Below, piece by piece: positions 7,882 to 10,526 of a stretch of 10,526 nucleotides of DNA. The notes below the pieces were generated by a model. That model was not told the origin of the DNA. It saw only the letters and a program-made list of their open reading frames with translations, and did no database searches. The position numbers and the translations under genes are program-made. The DNA comes from an uncultured Cellvibrio sp. (lineage in GTDB: Bacteria > Pseudomonadota > Gammaproteobacteria > Pseudomonadales > Cellvibrionaceae): the NCBI GenBank assembly GCA_946886255.1, contig CAMPIG010000131.1:1-10526 (forward strand). Reading direction: 5' to 3'. Within the stretch, counting starts at the first letter, position 1. Each line of letters starts with the position of its first letter.

Positions 7882-7912
7882 ATCTTAAACCTTGCCCTCG
7901 GGGAAAGGTCAA
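7882..7912 (-). promoter_or_regulatory. CueR-type (MerR family) promoter/operator of the copper operon
   Basis: Read on the minus strand, TTGACC (7912-7907) and TAAGAT (7887-7882) are separated by exactly 19 bp, the overlong spacer characteristic of MerR-family activated promoters. The spacer contains a dyad, ACCTT-N11-AAGGT (7909-7889, 21 bp), with inner CCC...GGG arms, so eight of nine arm positions pair. The spacing and arm sequence match the known CueR operator layout of E. coli copA. Transcription would begin near 7875, leaving a leader of roughly 30 bases before the small Cys-rich gene. The -35 and -10 boxes suit only the minus strand, so the site should not activate the divergent HPP gene in the same way. 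No regulator gene is in the window. Copper as inducer is inferred from the operator and from the genes controlled. Confidence 0.82.
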
Positions 7913-7962
7913 CCCCTGCAGCCTTAAAGATTGCCATGAGCAAGAACCGCCATGGCCAAGGA

Positions 7963-7991
7963 TTGCAGTTGACGCCGCCAGCCCTTAGGAT
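7963..7991 (+). promoter_or_regulatory. Weak candidate sigma70 promoter for the HPP gene
   Basis: TTGCAG (7963-7968) and TAGGAT (7986-7991) are spaced by 17 bp and lie 40 bases before the HPP start. The boxes match consensus at only 3/6 and 4/6 positions, so this is a suggestion based on spacing and position. The divergent gap shows no stronger candidate on this strand. Confidence 0.2.
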
Positions 7992-8031
7992 GCTGCCCCT
8001 TGTTGGTGCAAACAGAGTTGGAAGATCCTGC

Positions 8032-9009
8032 ATGACCTTTAAATCACTGCTCCATGAATGTCGGCTGTTGCTGGGCATTGAACGCAACACCACCAGCCAC
8101 GGCGAGAAATTGATATCGGCATTGGGAGCGGTACTGGGTATCCTCGCGGTGTACTGGATTACGCGCTGGACTTTTCCGCATGGTTACATGAGTTCCGCGG
8201 GAAATTTTTTGATGGTGACGTCCATGGGGGCCAGTGCGGTGTTGCTGTTTGCGGTACCCCAGGGCGCCTTATCCCAGCCGTGGGCGGTTTTCGGCGGCCA
8301 CATGATTTCAGCATTGATCGGCGTAACCTGCCATCTATGGTTTCCTTATCAAGCCTGGACCGGCGCCCTCGCCGTGGGGTTGGCTGTGGGAGCCATGCAT
8401 TATCTGCGGTGTATCCATCCCCCCGGCGGCGCTACAGCCTTGGCAGCAGTAATCGGCGGTGCGGAAGTCTACGCTTTAGGCTATCACTATCTGGTCATGC
8501 CGATATTGATCAATGTGGTGGCGATCCTCGCTATGGCGCTGGTATTTAACGGCTTATTTGCCTGGCGCCGCTATCCCGCGCATCTTGCGCGCAAACACAA
8601 AGCGGCCGTGTCCACCAAACCCGCCGAGCGGCAATTTGAACTCACCCATGAAGACTTTGCCGCTGCCATGCAGGAGTTGGATTCTTACGTGGACGTAACC
8701 GCCGAAGGCTTGACCGAACTATTGGAGTTGGCCAAACAACACGCCGAAAAAAATATTACGCACCCCGACGAAATTATCGCCGGGCACTTTTACAGTAACG
8801 GAAAACTGGGAAACCTGTGGAGTGTACGTCAGGTGATCGACGCTTCTGCCGAGCAAAAAAATGCGGCCAGGGATCAGGTTATTTATAAGGTATTGGCCGG
8901 TGCCGGTGCATACGAAACCGGCATTTGTCGGCGCGACGAATTTCAACAGTGGGCGCGATTTGAGGTGATCCAACAACAGGGACGTTGGATAAAAGTAGAC
9001 GAAGATTGA
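8032..9009 (+). CDS. HPP family membrane protein with C-terminal soluble domain
   Basis: A 325-residue inner-membrane protein of the HPP family. Hydrophobic segments occur at about 27-45, 58-76, 84-104, 108-125 and 150-177. The family signature CIHPPGGATAL falls at 127-137 (HPP at 129-131). Some plant-chloroplast and cyanobacterial HPP proteins have been linked to nitrite transport, but the substrate here is not indicated. From about residue 200 a soluble, presumably cytoplasmic, domain of some 125 residues follows (FELTHEDFAAAMQELDSYVD, then WSVRQVID, VIYKVLAGAGAYETGICRRDEF and WARFEVI). It does not look like the paired CBS domains found on many HPP proteins. The ATG at 8032 is chosen because GGAAG lies seven bases upstream and the family-like N-terminus begins there. 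The frame is open back to 7807, with another ATG at 7936, but those extra residues cross the copper promoter and are unlike protein. It is transcribed divergently from the copper operon. Confidence 0.87.
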   Translation: MTFKSLLHECRLLLGIERNTTSHGEKLISALGAVLGILAVYWITRWTFPHGYMSSAGNFLMVTSMGASAVLLFAVPQGALSQPWAVFGGHMISALIGVTCHLWFPYQAWTGALAVGLAVGAMHYLRCIHPPGGATALAAVIGGAEVYALGYHYLVMPILINVVAILAMALVFNGLFAWRRYPAHLARKHKAAVSTKPAERQFELTHEDFAAAMQELDSYVDVTAEGLTELLELAKQHAEKNITHPDEIIAGHFYSNGKLGNLWSVRQVIDASAEQKNAARDQVIYKVLAGAGAYETGICRRDEFQQWARFEVIQQQGRWIKVDED

Positions 9010-9163
9010 TTAATTTTCCGCTGTACGGGTGCCAGTTTTTTTGCTGTACCACTGTTACAAATTACTACAAATTTATTCTGGGGAGAGAAATTTTTCCACG
9101 CTACCATGCCCGTGTTTCAACAAGCTGCCAATGCCCAGCACAACACGAGGTCTAAAGCGAATA

Positions 9164-9982
9164 ATGAACGGGAAAATTTTCAGTGCAGGTTTTAAACACT
9201 ATTCCACGGTAAGTGTGTTGGCCATCGGCCTCATGGGTGCTGCATGTGCCCATGCCACTACTGTGCAATTTCAAACTGTCATGGGTGATTTTGAAGTTAA
9301 CCTGTTTGACAAAACCACGCCCAAGACCGTTGAAAACTTCCTCAAGTACGTTGAGGAAGGTGCGTTTGAAGAGACGATTATCCACCGCTCGGTTCCCGAT
9401 TTTATTGTGCAGGGTGGTGGTTATGAATACCCTGGTACTCTGCCGCTGAAAGCGGTGACCTCCCACGCTGCTGTTGTTAATGAGCCTGTATATTCCAATC
9501 GTCGCGGTACTATCGCCATGGCCAAAGTCGGTAATAATCCGAACAGTGCCACCAACCAATGGTTTTTTAATCTCAAGGATAACAGCGGTAACCTGGATCG
9601 TCAGAACGGCGGCTTCACCGTTTTTGGTCAGGTAACCGGTAACGGTATGGCTATTATTGATGCTATGGCCGCCGTGAGCCGCTTTAATAAAGGCGGTGCA
9701 TTAAATGAAATACCCTTACGTAATTACACCACCGAAGATCATGAAGAGGATGTCAAAGTTACAGACGAACACTTTGTGATGATTCAGAATATTGTCGTAC
9801 TCGATGAAAGCCCCGATACCGCTGACGGTTTGAACCCGGTGAAAAATACTTCATTAAATGATGATGAAGACGACAATGATTCCGGCGGTGGTGGTGGCAG
9901 CATCGGCTTTTTGACTATACTACTGCTTGGTTTCCTGGCAGCAGCCCGCAAGATGATTATGCGGAGGCGCCAGGTTTCATAA
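9164..9982 (+). CDS. Secreted cyclophilin-type peptidyl-prolyl isomerase with GlyGly-CTERM tail
   Basis: A 272-residue exported cyclophilin catalysing cis-trans isomerisation of prolyl bonds. Residues 1-31 are a Sec signal peptide ending AHA. The cyclophilin domain spans about 33-213, with VNLFDKTTPKTVENFLKY, the catalytic-region IHRSVPDFIVQGGG (R75, F80, Q83), GTIAMAKV, SATNQWFFNL and FTVFGQV. An acidic linker (233-239, DDEDDND) leads into SGGGGGS (240-246), a hydrophobic helix (247-261) and a basic end RKMIMRRRQ. This is the layout of the GlyGly-CTERM sorting signal cleaved by rhombosortase. The start at 9164 gives the clean signal peptide; GAGG at 9147-9150 is a rather distant ribosome site. 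Upstream in-frame ATGs (9029, 9131) would precede the signal peptide and are disfavoured. The short membrane-protein gene follows after 24 bp, so the two may be co-transcribed. The 154-bp gap before the gene shows a GCTGTAC direct repeat (9020-9026, 9043-9049) but no firm promoter. Confidence 0.93.
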   Translation: MNGKIFSAGFKHYSTVSVLAIGLMGAACAHATTVQFQTVMGDFEVNLFDKTTPKTVENFLKYVEEGAFEETIIHRSVPDFIVQGGGYEYPGTLPLKAVTSHAAVVNEPVYSNRRGTIAMAKVGNNPNSATNQWFFNLKDNSGNLDRQNGGFTVFGQVTGNGMAIIDAMAAVSRFNKGGALNEIPLRNYTTEDHEEDVKVTDEHFVMIQNIVVLDESPDTADGLNPVKNTSLNDDEDDNDSGGGGGSIGFLTILLLGFLAAARKMIMRRRQVS

Positions 9983-10006
9983 AGCGACACGGGAACAGGA
10001 GCGGTA

Positions 10007-10369
10007 ATGATTACGTATTTCTATTGGGCTGTTGTCATCGCGTTAGCCATGGGTGTTTTATGGTTACTGGGCCGATTGAATAAATGGAAAGCGGGATTCA
10101 TTGCCGCGTTGATCATACTGCTGGTCGGATGGGCCGCATACTTTTTCCATTTTGAGCAAGTTTTCGTTAAACGTTATGGCGGTGTTATGTCCATCAACGT
10201 GCCGGATGGTCAAATGCATATCACGGCCACATGGAAAGACGATAATCTCTGGATCGAAAACTACGATCCCCAAACCAATACCTGCCATTTCAATGAATAT
10301 TCCAAGGGAAATTTGTTGCAGGGGGGGGTGGGGGTGGGGGGTTCTGGTGGGGTGTGGTGGTTGGGGTAG
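10007..10369 (+). CDS. Small membrane protein of unknown function, 3' end corrupted
   Basis: I do not recognise a named family. Two hydrophobic segments (about 3-22 and 29-48) flank a short basic turn RLNKWK. A soluble part of at least 55 residues follows, including MSINVPDGQMHITATWKDDNLWIENYDPQTNTCHF. The gene starts with a good AGGAG at 9997-10001, five bases before the ATG, and lies 24 bp after the cyclophilin gene, so co-transcription is likely. Reliable coding ends at about residue 105 (10321). The final fifteen residues read GGVGVGGSGGVWWLG and arise from G-homopolymer sequence, so the stop at 10367 is not trustworthy. The native protein is probably only somewhat longer than 105 residues. 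Cys93 in 'NTCHF' may have a partner in the lost part. Confidence 0.68.
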   Translation: MITYFYWAVVIALAMGVLWLLGRLNKWKAGFIAALIILLVGWAAYFFHFEQVFVKRYGGVMSINVPDGQMHITATWKDDNLWIENYDPQTNTCHFNEYSKGNLLQGGVGVGGSGGVWWLG

Positions 10370-10526
10370 ATTTTGTTGGGTGTCGGGGTGGGTGGGGGGG
10401 TTTCTCACCCCGCCCCCGCTGCGGGTGGGGTGTGGGGGGGGGGTGCGTCCCCCCCCCCGGGGGGGGGGGTTGGGGGGGGGGGGGGGGCGTTTAAAATTCC
10501 CCCCCCCCCGCCCCACCCCTTCACGC
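10321..10526. other. G/C homopolymer low-quality tail (probable assembly artefact)
   Basis: From 10321 the sequence changes abruptly from balanced coding DNA to runs of G (up to 16 in a row), mixed with C runs and back-to-back C-then-G tracts. An imperfect fold-back lies at 10406-10432. The preceding gene loses its protein-like composition at the same base. This pattern is typical of poly-G read ends from two-colour sequencing or of a badly assembled contig end. I see no gene or regulatory element that can be trusted here. Confidence 0.85.

Noticed and set aside
7807..8031. 75-codon upstream extension of the HPP frame
   Set aside because: It runs through the start of the small Cys-rich gene and the CueR-type promoter. 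The ATG at 8032 has a proper ribosome site and a family-like N-terminus.
9020..9049. Direct repeat GCTGTAC (9020-9026 and 9043-9049) as an operator before the cyclophilin gene
   Set aside because: Only two 7-bp copies, no dyad, and no convincing promoter nearby; chance is a sufficient explanation.
10064..10516. 150-residue minus-strand frame rich in Pro and Gly at the right end
   Set aside because: Its N-terminal half comes from the homopolymer artefact and the rest is antisense to the small membrane-protein gene.
10321..10526. G-quadruplex or repeat-type regulatory element
   Set aside because: The G runs are too long and irregular, begin mid-gene, and sit at the sequence end, which fits a read or assembly artefact better than a biological element.

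Overview
The window looks like a chromosomal segment of a free-living gammaproteobacterium, most likely of the Cellvibrio type. The evidence is moderate GC, a GlyGly-CTERM sorting tail, a DUF6445-type protein and a DUF2339 giant membrane protein. The genus is an inference from general resemblance and was not tested. No tRNA, rRNA, CRISPR array, transposase or phage gene is visible. Both ends matter: the first gene is cut by the left edge, and the last ~206 bases are G/C homopolymer sequence that looks like an assembly or sequencing artefact.

Left part (1-4544, all + strand). The 3' part of a PAS-GGDEF diguanylate cyclase is followed by a 921-residue DUF2339 polytopic membrane protein. Next is a 239-residue DUF6445-like protein carrying an HxD...H...R pattern like that of Fe(II)/2-oxoglutarate oxygenases. 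These three do not form an obvious pathway.

Middle (4619-7912, all - strand). This is a compact copper-handling operon, read right to left. A MerR-family (CueR-type) promoter has a 21-bp ACCTT-N11-AAGGT dyad inside a 19-bp spacer between TTGACC and TAAGAT. It is followed by a small secreted Cys/His-rich protein, a CusC/TolC-like outer-membrane lipoprotein with a His-rich tail, and a Tat-exported multicopper oxidase with all four copper motifs. The last two genes overlap by 8 bp. Together they suggest copper-induced periplasmic defence: sensing or binding, oxidation of Cu(I), and export across the outer membrane. No RND pump, membrane-fusion protein or cueR gene lies in the window, so partners must be elsewhere.

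Right part (8032-10369, + strand). Divergent from the copper operon is an HPP-family membrane protein with a soluble C-terminal domain. Then comes a secreted cyclophilin-type peptidyl-prolyl isomerase ending in a GlyGly-CTERM (rhombosortase-type) anchor. Last, 24 bp downstream, is a short membrane protein of unknown function whose 3' end is lost in the low-quality sequence.

The best leads are the CueR-type promoter with its small Cys-rich first gene, the GlyGly-CTERM cyclophilin, and the probable oxygenase fold of the DUF6445-like protein. Nothing here amounts to a clearly new multi-gene system.
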